In this document: positions 49,151-57,577 of the stretch, in pieces
Layout: every line of letters starts with the position of its first letter
Numbering within the stretch: position 1 is the first letter of the stretch
Source of the DNA: an uncultured bacterium
Lineage (GTDB): Bacteria; CAIWAD01
Direction of reading: 5' to 3'
Assembly (NCBI GenBank): GCA_903910645.1
Contig: CAIWAD010000158.1
Coordinates: forward strand, 1-64,000
Length of the DNA: 64,000 nucleotides
Position numbers and translations under genes: made by a program
The notes under the pieces: generated by a model
Databases searched by the model: none
What the model was told of the DNA's origin: nothing
What the model saw: the letters and a program-made list of their open reading frames with translations, nothing else

Positions 49151-49213
49151 TGGACATTCCGTGAAAGCAGGAATCCATGCTGAAGAGAGTCCCAGCTTTC
49201 GCAGGCTTGACAC
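49151..49213 (-). repeat. Two-hairpin intergenic repeat, degenerate copy 3
   Basis: Same orientation as copy 1. It aligns along the element (ATTCC-GTGAAAGCAGGAATCCA, then a GTCCCAGCTTTCGC segment and CTTGACA end) but has several changes and small gaps, so the right hairpin is weakened. Lies in the divergent purN/OPT gap. Confidence 0.65.
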
Positions 49214-49334
49214 CGCTCGCCATTGTCAACAGCCGCGGTGGGACTCATCCCCAAGGCTCCTTGCTGCAATCTGGGATTACAGGGTTGGGCGGGAGTTGCT
49301 TTCTTCTTCATCACACACCCAAGGAGCAGGATCA

Positions 49335-51536
49335 ATGGCCACAACCCCCGCCTCCGAGCATCGTCCCCTGGTGCCCGCGTCCACCATCCTGCCCGAGCTG
49401 CGGCCCATGCCGCTGTTGGTGGGCGTGGTGCTGGGCGTGGTCTTCGGCGCAGCCAGCCTTTATCTGGCACTGCGCATTGGCATGACCATCAGCGCCTCCA
49501 TCCCAATTGCGGTGATGAGCATCAGCATTTTCCGCTGGATGTCCAGGGCCTTTGGCGCGCGCCCGGCCACCATCCTGGAAAACAACATTGTGCAGACCAC
49601 GGGATCGGCGGGGGAATCCATCGCTTTCGGCGTGGCGGTGACCATGCCCGCCCTGCTGGTGCTGGGTCACGACATGGATTTGTGGCGCATCATGACCGTG
49701 GCGGTGCTGGGCGGACTGTTGGGCATCCTGCTCATGATCCCGTTGCGCCGGGGCCTGATTGTGAAGGAACACGGCCGCCTGGCCTATCCCGAGGGCACAG
49801 CCTGCGCTGAGGTGCTGCGCGTGGGTGAGGAAGGCGGCATGAATGCCCGCACGGTCTTCGCCGGTTTCGGTCTGGGCTTCCTGTTCAAACTGCTTTCCGG
49901 GGATGGCGGCCTGCGCCTTTTCAAAACCGTGCCTGAGCGTGTGCTTTCCTTCTACAAGGGTGGCAGCATTGGCATGGAGGCCGCGCCTGAGCTGCTGGGC
50001 GTGGGCTACATCATTGGGCCGCGCATTGCCGGCATCATGTGCGCGGGCGGCGTGTTGGCCTACCTGGTGCTCATTCCCGCCATCGCCATTTTCGGCGGCG
50101 GCCTGCCAGAACCCCTCTTTCCCGCCTCCACACTCATCCGCGACATGGGTCCCCACGAGATCCGCAATGCCTACATCCTCTACATCGGCGCAGGCGCGGT
50201 GGCCACGGGCGGCATCATCAGCATGCTCAAGGTGCTGCCCCTTATCGCCCAGGCCTTCGCCGCGGGCATGAAGGACCTCCTGGCCTCCCGCAGCGGCGCG
50301 CCCAGGATGGAAGTGTCACGCACGGATCGCGACCTGCCCATGGGCGTGGTGGTGCTGGGCAGCATGGCCCTGGTCTTGGCCCTTAGCCTGGTGCCCAGCC
50401 TGCACATCAGCCTGCTCGGCGCCGTGCTGGTGGTGCTCTTCGGATTTCTCTTCGTCACGGTGTCCAGCCGCCTGACCGGGGAGATCGGCTCATCCTCCAA
50501 TCCCATCAGCGGCATGACGGTGGCCACCCTGCTGCTTACCTGCCTGCTCTACCTGGCCCTGGGCATGACCAGCCCCACGGACCGGGTGGCGGCGCTGATG
50601 GTGGCGGCCATTGTGTGCATTGCCTCCAGCAACGGCGGCACCACCAGCCAGGACCTGAAAACCGGCTACCTCCTGGGTGCCACGCCACGGGCCCAGCAGA
50701 TCGGCATCCTGGTGGGCGCCCTTACCAGCGCCATAGTCATCGGGCTCACACTCAAGCTCTTCAACGATTCGGCCACGGTTTTCGCCAGGCAGGATCTGCA
50801 GTGGCGCGTGCCCACGGAGCAACTGGGCCCGCTTGAGCATTTGCACGGGCCGGAGGCCACCCGGGACGCTGCCGCCTATCACGGAGTGCACATCACTTCC
50901 GAGACCGCACCCAGGGACTCCGCCGGCGCCTTCCTTGTGCCTCCCGGCAAGTACCTGGCCGACGATTCCGGTCGCATCCACTACCTGGTGGATCCGGGCA
51001 TCAATGGCAGCGTGGATCATCGGGATGCGGCGCCAGGGCAGACGGAAGGCACTTTCGTGCGCAAATTCGACGCCCCCAAGGCCCGGCTCATGAGCCTGAT
51101 CATTGACGGCATCCTCACGCGGAAACTCCCCTGGGGCCTGGTGCTCATCGGCGTGTTCATCGCCCTTACCCTTGAGCTTTCCGGCATCAGCAGCCTGCCT
51201 TTTGCGGTGGGTGTCTACCTGCCTCTTTCCGCCTCCACGCCCATTTGGGTGGGCGGCCTGGTGCGCTGGTGGGTGGATCGCAAGCAGGGAAAGGCGGCGT
51301 CGGAGTCGGAAGGCGACAGCAGTCCCGGTGTGCTTTTGTCCAGCGGCCTCATCGCGGGTGGCGCCATTGCCGGCATGGTGCTGGCCATCGTGGCGGGCAC
51401 CAGCGAGAGCACCAGCCTGGCCCTGGGCAAAGTGGGCGAAGCCATTGGCCTGGGCGGCAGCGATCTGGCTTCCCTGGCGGCCTTTGCCTTGCTGGGCTAC
51501 CTGCTCTTGCGGTCGGGGGTGAAAGCGAGAGCCTAA
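49335..51536 (+). CDS. OPT family oligopeptide transporter
   Basis: 733 residues, about fifteen transmembrane helices, inner membrane. Family features are LVGVVLGVVFGAASLYLALR in the first helix, the long GRLAYPEGTACAEVLRVGEEGG motif, PELLGVGYIIGPRIAGIM, and ASSNGGTTSQDLKTGYLLGATPR followed by a soluble insert (about 505-590). It imports oligopeptides or metal chelates by proton symport; the substrate is not deducible. ATG 49335 with AAGGAGCAGGA upstream is preferred; the frame upstream runs through repeat copy 3. Confidence 0.93.
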   Translation: MATTPASEHRPLVPASTILPELRPMPLLVGVVLGVVFGAASLYLALRIGMTISASIPIAVMSISIFRWMSRAFGARPATILENNIVQTTGSAGESIAFGVAVTMPALLVLGHDMDLWRIMTVAVLGGLLGILLMIPLRRGLIVKEHGRLAYPEGTACAEVLRVGEEGGMNARTVFAGFGLGFLFKLLSGDGGLRLFKTVPERVLSFYKGGSIGMEAAPELLGVGYIIGPRIAGIMCAGGVLAYLVLIPAIAIFGGGLPEPLFPASTLIRDMGPHEIRNAYILYIGAGAVATGGIISMLKVLPLIAQAFAAGMKDLLASRSGAPRMEVSRTDRDLPMGVVVLGSMALVLALSLVPSLHISLLGAVLVVLFGFLFVTVSSRLTGEIGSSSNPISGMTVATLLLTCLLYLALGMTSPTDRVAALMVAAIVCIASSNGGTTSQDLKTGYLLGATPRAQQIGILVGALTSAIVIGLTLKLFNDSATVFARQDLQWRVPTEQLGPLEHLHGPEATRDAAAYHGVHITSETAPRDSAGAFLVPPGKYLADDSGRIHYLVDPGINGSVDHRDAAPGQTEGTFVRKFDAPKARLMSLIIDGILTRKLPWGLVLIGVFIALTLELSGISSLPFAVGVYLPLSASTPIWVGGLVRWWVDRKQGKAASESEGDSSPGVLLSSGLIAGGAIAGMVLAIVAGTSESTSLALGKVGEAIGLGGSDLASLAAFALLGYLLLRSGVKARA

Positions 51537-51650
51537 GTCCCAGCCCTTCCTTCGCAAGTCGTAATCTCGAAGCTCGGGATCACTTTCGGGATCATACTCA
51601 CGCACTGCGGAACGAATCCGGGAACGCGAACAGCTGCGCTGAGATGGAAT

Positions 51651-51675
51651 TCGAGGCTCGAGGCTCGAGGCTCGA
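51651..51675. repeat. Short tandem heptamer
   Basis: Three and a half copies of TCGAGGC in a row, in the 168-nt gap between convergent OPT and RmlD-like genes. The neighbouring bases (51560-51600) also hold TCGAAGCTCGGGATC and TTTCGGGATC, a partial echo. No coding or terminator function is evident. Confidence 0.7.
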
Positions 51676-51704
51676 GTCGGCAAGCTGCCGCGCCGGGGAA
51701 AGGT

Positions 51705-52631
51705 CTACGCGGCGGGATACTCCGTTCCCAACCACTCCTCCACCCGGGGCAAGACCCCAAGCACCTGCTCCAACCGATTGAGATCCAGGGGAAGCTCCCG
51801 CGCCGGTGCTTCGGCCAACTGCGCATCCGCCGTGTCCATGGCCTGCAGACGGCCCTCGTCAAGCCCCAGGTGTCGGAAAAGCTGCCGGGCAAAGTCCTCG
51901 CGGCTCAGGTATTGGGCGCCACCCAGATTGATGGGGCCCTGCAGTGGACTTGCCGCCTCACCCCCCGCCAACAGCTTGCCCAACAGGCGGTCCAACATGT
52001 CCGTCAACGCCCCTGCCGCCAACATGTGGCGCCGATTGTCCCGGAAGACAGGCACGGGCGCATCCTGCGCCACGCGCCCCAGCAGCCAGCCGGAAAAGGA
52101 GTTCTGCCCCGGCAGGCTGCGTCCCCATAAAAGGCTGCTGCGCAACAGGATGGCGCTGGGCAGCTGTTCCCGCACCGCCGCCTCCATGTCCGCCTTGCTG
52201 CGCCCGTACAAATGGGCGGGGGCGCAGGCCGCCTGCTCCGTCCAGCCTCCGGCCGGCGCCTCTTCAAGGGCGGCATCGCCATAAACCGTGTCAGAGCTGA
52301 AGGCAATGAGCGGACGATCCCGTCGGCGACACCAGCGGGCAATCCAATGGGCGGCTTCCACATTCACCCTGCGACCGCGCACAAGATCCCGAGCCAGCAG
52401 GGCAGGCTGGGAGACCGCCGCCGTGTGAACCACCACATCGGGTTTCAGGGCCTCCAGCAGATCCTCCATGCGGCGGGGATCCTCCGCCAGATCCACCACC
52501 TGATGCTCCATGGCCTGCATGGGAGCGGCCTGGCGGCTGCAGCCCGCCAGTTCATGCGTGGCGCACCAGGCTTCCGCCAGTCGGCTGCCCACAAAGCCCG
52601 TGTCACCTGTCACATAAATGCGCAGGCCCAT
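51705..52631 (-). CDS. RmlD-like sugar-nucleotide reductase, extended SDR
   Basis: 308 residues. Rossmann motif YVTGDTGFVGSRLAEAW, LKPDVVVHTAAVSQPALL, FSSDTVYGD and catalytic YGRSK (YxxxK), which is the RmlD/dTDP-4-dehydrorhamnose reductase pattern. It should reduce a nucleotide-linked 4-keto sugar, but no rmlABC genes are nearby, so the substrate is open. It ends the porV run, 21 nt after the second DUF5683-like gene. Confidence 0.8.
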   Translation of the reverse strand: MGLRIYVTGDTGFVGSRLAEAWCATHELAGCSRQAAPMQAMEHQVVDLAEDPRRMEDLLEALKPDVVVHTAAVSQPALLARDLVRGRRVNVEAAHWIARWCRRRDRPLIAFSSDTVYGDAALEEAPAGGWTEQAACAPAHLYGRSKADMEAAVREQLPSAILLRSSLLWGRSLPGQNSFSGWLLGRVAQDAPVPVFRDNRRHMLAAGALTDMLDRLLGKLLAGGEAASPLQGPINLGGAQYLSREDFARQLFRHLGLDEGRLQAMDTADAQLAEAPARELPLDLNRLEQVLGVLPRVEEWLGTEYPAA

Positions 52632-52652
52632 GCTTTCTCCTGTCTGGTGGAT

Positions 52653-53390
52653 TCAGTGCAGCAGGCGGCCCAGGTCGAAGGAAGCCTCCAGGCCAATGCC
52701 CGGCAGGACAGCGCCGGTGGTGGCGTGCAGCTCCACAGGACCCGGAGTGCGTGCCAAGCGCAGGGCCTGTACGCCGCTCAGCACATGGTTCACGAAGATG
52801 ACACCGCAGGTGGCCAGGGCCTGTGACTGGGCGCGTTCGGACATGGCGCGCAAATCGCGGTAGCGGATCAGACGATCGCGCTCGCCCCAGTTCCAGTCGT
52901 CCGCCTGATCCAGGTAGCGGCGATCGGGCAGGTTGGATTCCAGCATGGCCTGATTGAAGTCATCGCGACTGATGTAGTTGGACACATCCACCCAGTAGTC
53001 GCTGCCAGAGCCGTGTCGCGCCGCGCCGGCCTCCTGCATGGCATAGGAGCGGTACTCCGCCGCCTTGATCTCCGAGTAGCGGGACAGGCCCCACACACCC
53101 GCAGCCAGGCCCATGTCCAGCCAAAATCCCTTCCGGCCTTTCCCCTTCAAGTCCGGGCGGCTGCGGGCCAGCACAGCCTGACCCCAGCCGGGCACCACCA
53201 GGCTGCGCAGGAAGAGAGCGCCCGGGGAAGGTCCTGCCAAATCCTCTGTCTGCTCCGCATCCCGCAGAATCTGACTCAGGCTGTCCTGGCTGGCCTTTCG
53301 CGCTTCATCCACGGGCGAGGAGCGGAAGCCGCCCGCCACCGCCACGCCGGCCGCAAGAAGCAAAAGGAAAGCGGCCCATGCGCGTATCAT
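52653..53390 (-). CDS. DUF5683-like exported protein, copy B
   Basis: 245 residues. Signal peptide (AAFLLLLAAGVAVAGG), then about residue 60 the motif FLRSLVVPGWGQAV, typical of DUF5683 (LRSALIPGWGQ), a second hydrophobic stretch and a helical region with YRDLRAMSERAQ and ATCGVIFVNHVLSGVQAL. Likely inner-membrane associated; function unknown. ATG 53390 overlaps the preceding stop (TAATG). Copy A immediately upstream has the same plan (PG motif, NHxxxxxD segment), which suggests an old tandem duplication. Confidence 0.7.
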   Translation of the reverse strand: MIRAWAAFLLLLAAGVAVAGGFRSSPVDEARKASQDSLSQILRDAEQTEDLAGPSPGALFLRSLVVPGWGQAVLARSRPDLKGKGRKGFWLDMGLAAGVWGLSRYSEIKAAEYRSYAMQEAGAARHGSGSDYWVDVSNYISRDDFNQAMLESNLPDRRYLDQADDWNWGERDRLIRYRDLRAMSERAQSQALATCGVIFVNHVLSGVQALRLARTPGPVELHATTGAVLPGIGLEASFDLGRLLH

Positions 53391-54373
53391 TAGAAGTTCC
53401 ATCCCATACCCAGGCCCGCCTGGCGCCCATGGCCCGTTTCCAGGCTGGTGGCACGCAGATCCAGGCGCCCAGCCAGGGCTTTGTTGCGCTGCATCAACAC
53501 ATCCACGAAGCTTGCCAGATGGTTGACCACCAGGATGCCCAGGATGCGGTCCGCCAGAATGAGCTTGTCATTGGAATCCGTGCGCATGGCCATGTAGGCG
53601 CTGCTCTGGGCGCAGAAGGAATTCACGCTCCACGCTCCCTGGGCCACGGCAAGGTCACTGGCGAATTCCCAGTCACTGCCGCTGCCATAGCCGGACCAGC
53701 CCCGCTGGAACTGGGCGTACTTGCCAATCATCTCATAGAACTGCTGGGTCTTGCTCAGGCTGAAGTGGTCCCAGGCGCCGTTCTCGCCAGCGGCGTAGCC
53801 ATCCAGATAGGTGCCGGGCAGGATGTGGCTGCCCTCTCCCGCGCTGGCATCGAAGACATCATTGCCCACTTCCGCGAACAGTGCCTCCAGGTCCATAAGA
53901 TTGTCGGCCGCGGCCAGGGCGGCAGGATCGATGTTGCGGTCCAGCCAGCCCTCTTCCAGGGCGAACTCGCCGGGGTGTTGGCGCCACGCCACATAGCGGT
54001 CAAAGCTCCAGTTGGCATTGGCAAAGTTCCGGAAATCCGCATCCAGGGCCTGGCCCTGATCCTCCAGATCCTGGGCCCACATGAGCACTCCCGCTTCCAC
54101 CGCCACAAAACAGGCCGCCTTCAGCCACTGGCCGTGCTGGGCCTGGTCAAGGCCGGGCACGATGATGGCTTGCAGCAGGTCCGCGCCGTCCCGCGCCTGC
54201 CCCTCCTCCATGAAGGAAATCATTAGCGGTGTGGGGGCCGTCACCTGGGGCAGGGCCTTGGCCTGAAGCCATGCCGGCTCCTGCTGGAACAAGCGTGTGG
54301 CCAGGTTCTCTTCCGCACGCACGGTGGCGCAGGCGAGCAAGAATCCCAGGCTCAAGGTGCAAGGTGCCGTCAT
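53390..54373 (-). CDS. DUF5683-like exported protein, copy A
   Basis: 327 residues. Signal peptide near SLGFLLACATVRA. The central LLQAIIVPGLDQAQHGQWLKAACFV corresponds to the DUF5683 core (PGWGQ replaced by PGLDQ), followed by ADRILGILVVNHLASFVDVLM, which aligns with the VNHVLSGV segment of copy B. The insert between them is longer. ATG 54373 is chosen because AGGAG precedes it by 6 nt; ATG 54379 would abut the Shine-Dalgarno. Function unknown. Confidence 0.7.
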   Translation of the reverse strand: MTAPCTLSLGFLLACATVRAEENLATRLFQQEPAWLQAKALPQVTAPTPLMISFMEEGQARDGADLLQAIIVPGLDQAQHGQWLKAACFVAVEAGVLMWAQDLEDQGQALDADFRNFANANWSFDRYVAWRQHPGEFALEEGWLDRNIDPAALAAADNLMDLEALFAEVGNDVFDASAGEGSHILPGTYLDGYAAGENGAWDHFSLSKTQQFYEMIGKYAQFQRGWSGYGSGSDWEFASDLAVAQGAWSVNSFCAQSSAYMAMRTDSNDKLILADRILGILVVNHLASFVDVLMQRNKALAGRLDLRATSLETGHGRQAGLGMGWNF

Positions 54374-54382
54374 GGCCATCTC

Positions 54383-57300
54383 CTAAAAGGCATCGAAATC
54401 GAAGAGCACGGTGGCGTACCAGCGCCACTCCTTCCCATAGGACTCGCCGGGATCCAGTTCCGGCACGCGGAAACTGTCCAGGCCATAGGCGCCGCCCAGG
54501 GTCACCGCCGTGGGGATCATGGCCCAACTGGTCATGAAAAGGCGCAATTCACCGCCCACATCCCGCTTGAGGGAGGGATCGCGCTGGCGGCTCCAGGCGT
54601 CCCCCAGGCCGGCTTGCACAGCGCCATAGAGCCGCTTCACATGCCAGGGCCCCACCTGCTGTCCCACCCGGCGCAGGATGGGGAAGCCCAGCTTCACATG
54701 GGCCAGGGCCTTGCGCGTGCCTCCCAAGGCGTAGTAGGAATAGCCCTTCAAGCCCATCAAGCCACCGGCGTAGGTATAGAAGAAGTCGTCCACCCGGGGA
54801 TCGCTGATCCATGCCGCCTTGGCGTCCACGGTAAGAGACAGGGCGGGCAACAAGGGTGCGGGCCAGCTGCGGCCCCATTCCCCCTCGCCTTCCAGGAAGG
54901 CGGCGGGTTTGAAGACTTCCTTCAGCAAGCCAGCGCTGCTCACTTCAAAGCCATCAATCAGGCGGTCCCAGTGGCGGCGCACTTCCACACCCAACCATTG
55001 ACGGTGATGGGGATTGATGAAGTCATCCACCCGCCGACCGCTTTCCGTGGCGAAGTCCAGGCGCAGGCGAAGGGCGCGGCTCTTGTAGTAGTCGTAATTC
55101 ACCGTCAGTGGCGGGCGCTTGTAGCTGGCTTTGTACTGGGCCACACTGAAGGCCGCCTCCGCCGTCCAGGCATCGTTCAGGCGCCGACGCAGACCCAGGT
55201 GCCCCTCTGCCAGACTGAAGCGGTAATGCACGCCGTACTGGTCGAAAACCGGCGCGCCGTTCTCCTCCCCAACGATGACATAGGGATCGTCGAAGCGGGA
55301 ATCATGGTCCCGCGCCATGCCGTAGATCTCGGTGAACACCGTGCTGTGGCCCACCTGGGCGCTGGCGGAGGCGAAGAGATCCATGTTGGTGAGGCGTGCG
55401 GCGGCCACGCCGCCGGAGAGCTGCACTTTTTCAAAGACATCGGTGTTGAGGAAGAAGATGCCCGGCTTCAGCTCGCCATCATCCACCACCAGCCGGGGAA
55501 TGAGGAAGGGCTTTTCAAATTCCGCCTTCAGCGGCTCCCAGGTGCGCGGGGCCGGAGACTGGTCGTCGGTGCCCAGGGGCGGAATGCTGTGGGCCAGCTC
55601 CGGACGGGCCGCCGGCTGGCTGCCCAGATCCCGCAGCCCAGCCACCTCGAAGAGCCGGAAGCCCATGTCCTGATAGCCACTGTAGTACAGCGTGTCACCC
55701 GCCACCACCGGCATGAAGGCGCCACCGCGCACCGCGCTGATGCGCTGGGCCGCGCCACCTTCCGCCGACTGGCGCCAAATGTTGAAAATGCCGCCCTCGT
55801 CACAGGCATAGTAAAGCCATTGGCCATCGGCGCTCCAGCTTCCCTGGCGCTCGTCCAGTGGCGTTGCCACCAGGCTGCGGGAAGCGCCACTGACATTCAT
55901 TTCAACCAGGTCGCGCCCATGCCCCCAGGCCCGGCTAAGCACGAAACGCGTGCCATCCGGATGCCAACGCGGCTGAAAATGCTGAGTGCCATAAGCTTCC
56001 TTCCCCAGCCGCTGGGCCGCCAAATGGGGGGCCTTGGCGCGGGCCTTCTTGGAAAGGGCCTTCCATGCCACGCCATCCAGGCTGTCCAGCTCCAGCAGGA
56101 CCGGCCAGGTGCTGCCTCCGCCGTTCTGAATGGCCACCAGGCGGCGTCCGTCCGGCGTCACATCCGGCTGGGTCAGACGCGCTCCCTTGGTCAGGCGTCG
56201 GGTGAGTTTCTCCTCGAACCAGTACTGGTATAAGTCGCGGAGATGGCGGCCCTCCTTGTCGGCGGGACTGGTGCGCGAGAAGATCACGCTGCGCCCGTCC
56301 GGCGTCAGGGTGAAGGAGCCGCGAATGCCCGCCAGCACCTTTTCCGGCTCCACGGCAGGATCCCGGCGGTCCAGGCGCCACAAGTCCGTCATACCCAGCC
56401 ACTCCGCATCCCCGTTGGAGGCATAGTAAAGCCAGCGGCCATCAGGGCTCACACGGGAATAGAGGTTGTTGGTGGGTCCAAGCTCGTCTTCGGGTTCGGG
56501 GAAGCCGCCCTCCGCCAGCGCCGCGCAGCAGGATCCAGACGGCATCAGTCCCGTGGGTGGGGTGCGCAGCTCCTCCTGATGCTCATCGCCGCCGCCGCCG
56601 GACAAGCCATGATGGTGGCGCGCCGTGAGCAGACGGCCTTCCACGGGTTCGCCGGGAAGAGTGGCCAGCTGGGCCGTGTAGCGCTTTTCCAGATCCGCCT
56701 TCCAGCGGCGCCAGATCTCGTGGCCATCCACGCCCAGCACTTTCTTCATGGCCGTGGCCATGCTCAGCCGGGCGGGGCGGGCCAACTCCTCCGACAATCG
56801 GCGCAACGCCTGGTCGCCGTAGTGGGTGGCAATCCACTCCACCAGACTGAAACCCTGGTTGTAGACGGATTCCCCGCCCACCGAACTCTTGTCGAAGGCG
56901 GCCATTTCGTCCAGATCGTAAAGGGTGCCATGCACCACACGGTCGCGCAGCACCATGTCCCGGTGGCTGTCCCAGTAGTCGTAGCGATGGCCCTCCACCA
57001 TGTGTTGGGCCGCGCCTTCCGCCAGCCAGGCGGGCACCATGGTTCCCGCCACCGGCCAGGAGACGATGCGGTTGGGAAAGCCCTGCACCACATCGTCGCG
57101 CTTCTCCGGCTCGTAGCCCATCAACTGGAAATAGGCGAAGGGCACCTGGCGGCTGGCCTTGCGCGCCGCCCCCAGCTGCACGATATGGGTGAATTCGTGG
57201 GTAAGGACATTGCGCAGCCAATTGTGCTGGCCACGCAGGTCGAAATCCAGGCTGGTGGCCCAGATGATGATCTTGTTGTTGTAGAAGTAGGCGCCACCGT

Positions 57301-57577
57301 TGCTGTAATCGTCAGTGTCGTAGAAAATGAGGTGGATGCGCGTGTCCGGTACATAGCCATAAAGGCTGGTGACTGGCCCCCACACCTCTTCCATGACCTG
57401 GGCCGCCACAACACCCAATTCCTCCAGGCCCTGGTGCACATGGATGACGCAGTGCTCCAGCTCCGTGCTGCTCCACTCCAGTTCGGGGTGGTTGTAAGCC
57501 ACAGGCTGTGCCTGCAGGCGGGCCGCCAGGAAGCCAAATGCCAAAATCAGTGTGGAAAGGAAGGTGCGCGCTGTCAT
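54383..57577 (-). CDS. Second outer-membrane metalloprotease-propeller-barrel fusion
   Basis: 1064 residues. Signal peptide (FLSTLILAFGFLAARLQA), then a peptidase domain with THEFTHIVQLG (HExxH, H127-H131) and AEGAAQHMVEGH. A His/Gly-rich linker (RHHHGLSGGGGDEHQEE) sits near 345. Propeller-like blades (SPDGRWLYYASNGD, TPDGRSVIFSR, HPDGTRFVLSR, SADGQWLYYACDE) follow, then a C-terminal barrel region ending in FDFDAF. Same plan as 30053-33256 but low identity. ATG 57577 overlaps the M6-like gene stop (ATGA); the frame upstream is non-homologous. Confidence 0.85.
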   Translation of the reverse strand: MTARTFLSTLILAFGFLAARLQAQPVAYNHPELEWSSTELEHCVIHVHQGLEELGVVAAQVMEEVWGPVTSLYGYVPDTRIHLIFYDTDDYSNGGAYFYNNKIIIWATSLDFDLRGQHNWLRNVLTHEFTHIVQLGAARKASRQVPFAYFQLMGYEPEKRDDVVQGFPNRIVSWPVAGTMVPAWLAEGAAQHMVEGHRYDYWDSHRDMVLRDRVVHGTLYDLDEMAAFDKSSVGGESVYNQGFSLVEWIATHYGDQALRRLSEELARPARLSMATAMKKVLGVDGHEIWRRWKADLEKRYTAQLATLPGEPVEGRLLTARHHHGLSGGGGDEHQEELRTPPTGLMPSGSCCAALAEGGFPEPEDELGPTNNLYSRVSPDGRWLYYASNGDAEWLGMTDLWRLDRRDPAVEPEKVLAGIRGSFTLTPDGRSVIFSRTSPADKEGRHLRDLYQYWFEEKLTRRLTKGARLTQPDVTPDGRRLVAIQNGGGSTWPVLLELDSLDGVAWKALSKKARAKAPHLAAQRLGKEAYGTQHFQPRWHPDGTRFVLSRAWGHGRDLVEMNVSGASRSLVATPLDERQGSWSADGQWLYYACDEGGIFNIWRQSAEGGAAQRISAVRGGAFMPVVAGDTLYYSGYQDMGFRLFEVAGLRDLGSQPAARPELAHSIPPLGTDDQSPAPRTWEPLKAEFEKPFLIPRLVVDDGELKPGIFFLNTDVFEKVQLSGGVAAARLTNMDLFASASAQVGHSTVFTEIYGMARDHDSRFDDPYVIVGEENGAPVFDQYGVHYRFSLAEGHLGLRRRLNDAWTAEAAFSVAQYKASYKRPPLTVNYDYYKSRALRLRLDFATESGRRVDDFINPHHRQWLGVEVRRHWDRLIDGFEVSSAGLLKEVFKPAAFLEGEGEWGRSWPAPLLPALSLTVDAKAAWISDPRVDDFFYTYAGGLMGLKGYSYYALGGTRKALAHVKLGFPILRRVGQQVGPWHVKRLYGAVQAGLGDAWSRQRDPSLKRDVGGELRLFMTSWAMIPTAVTLGGAYGLDSFRVPELDPGESYGKEWRWYATVLFDFDAF

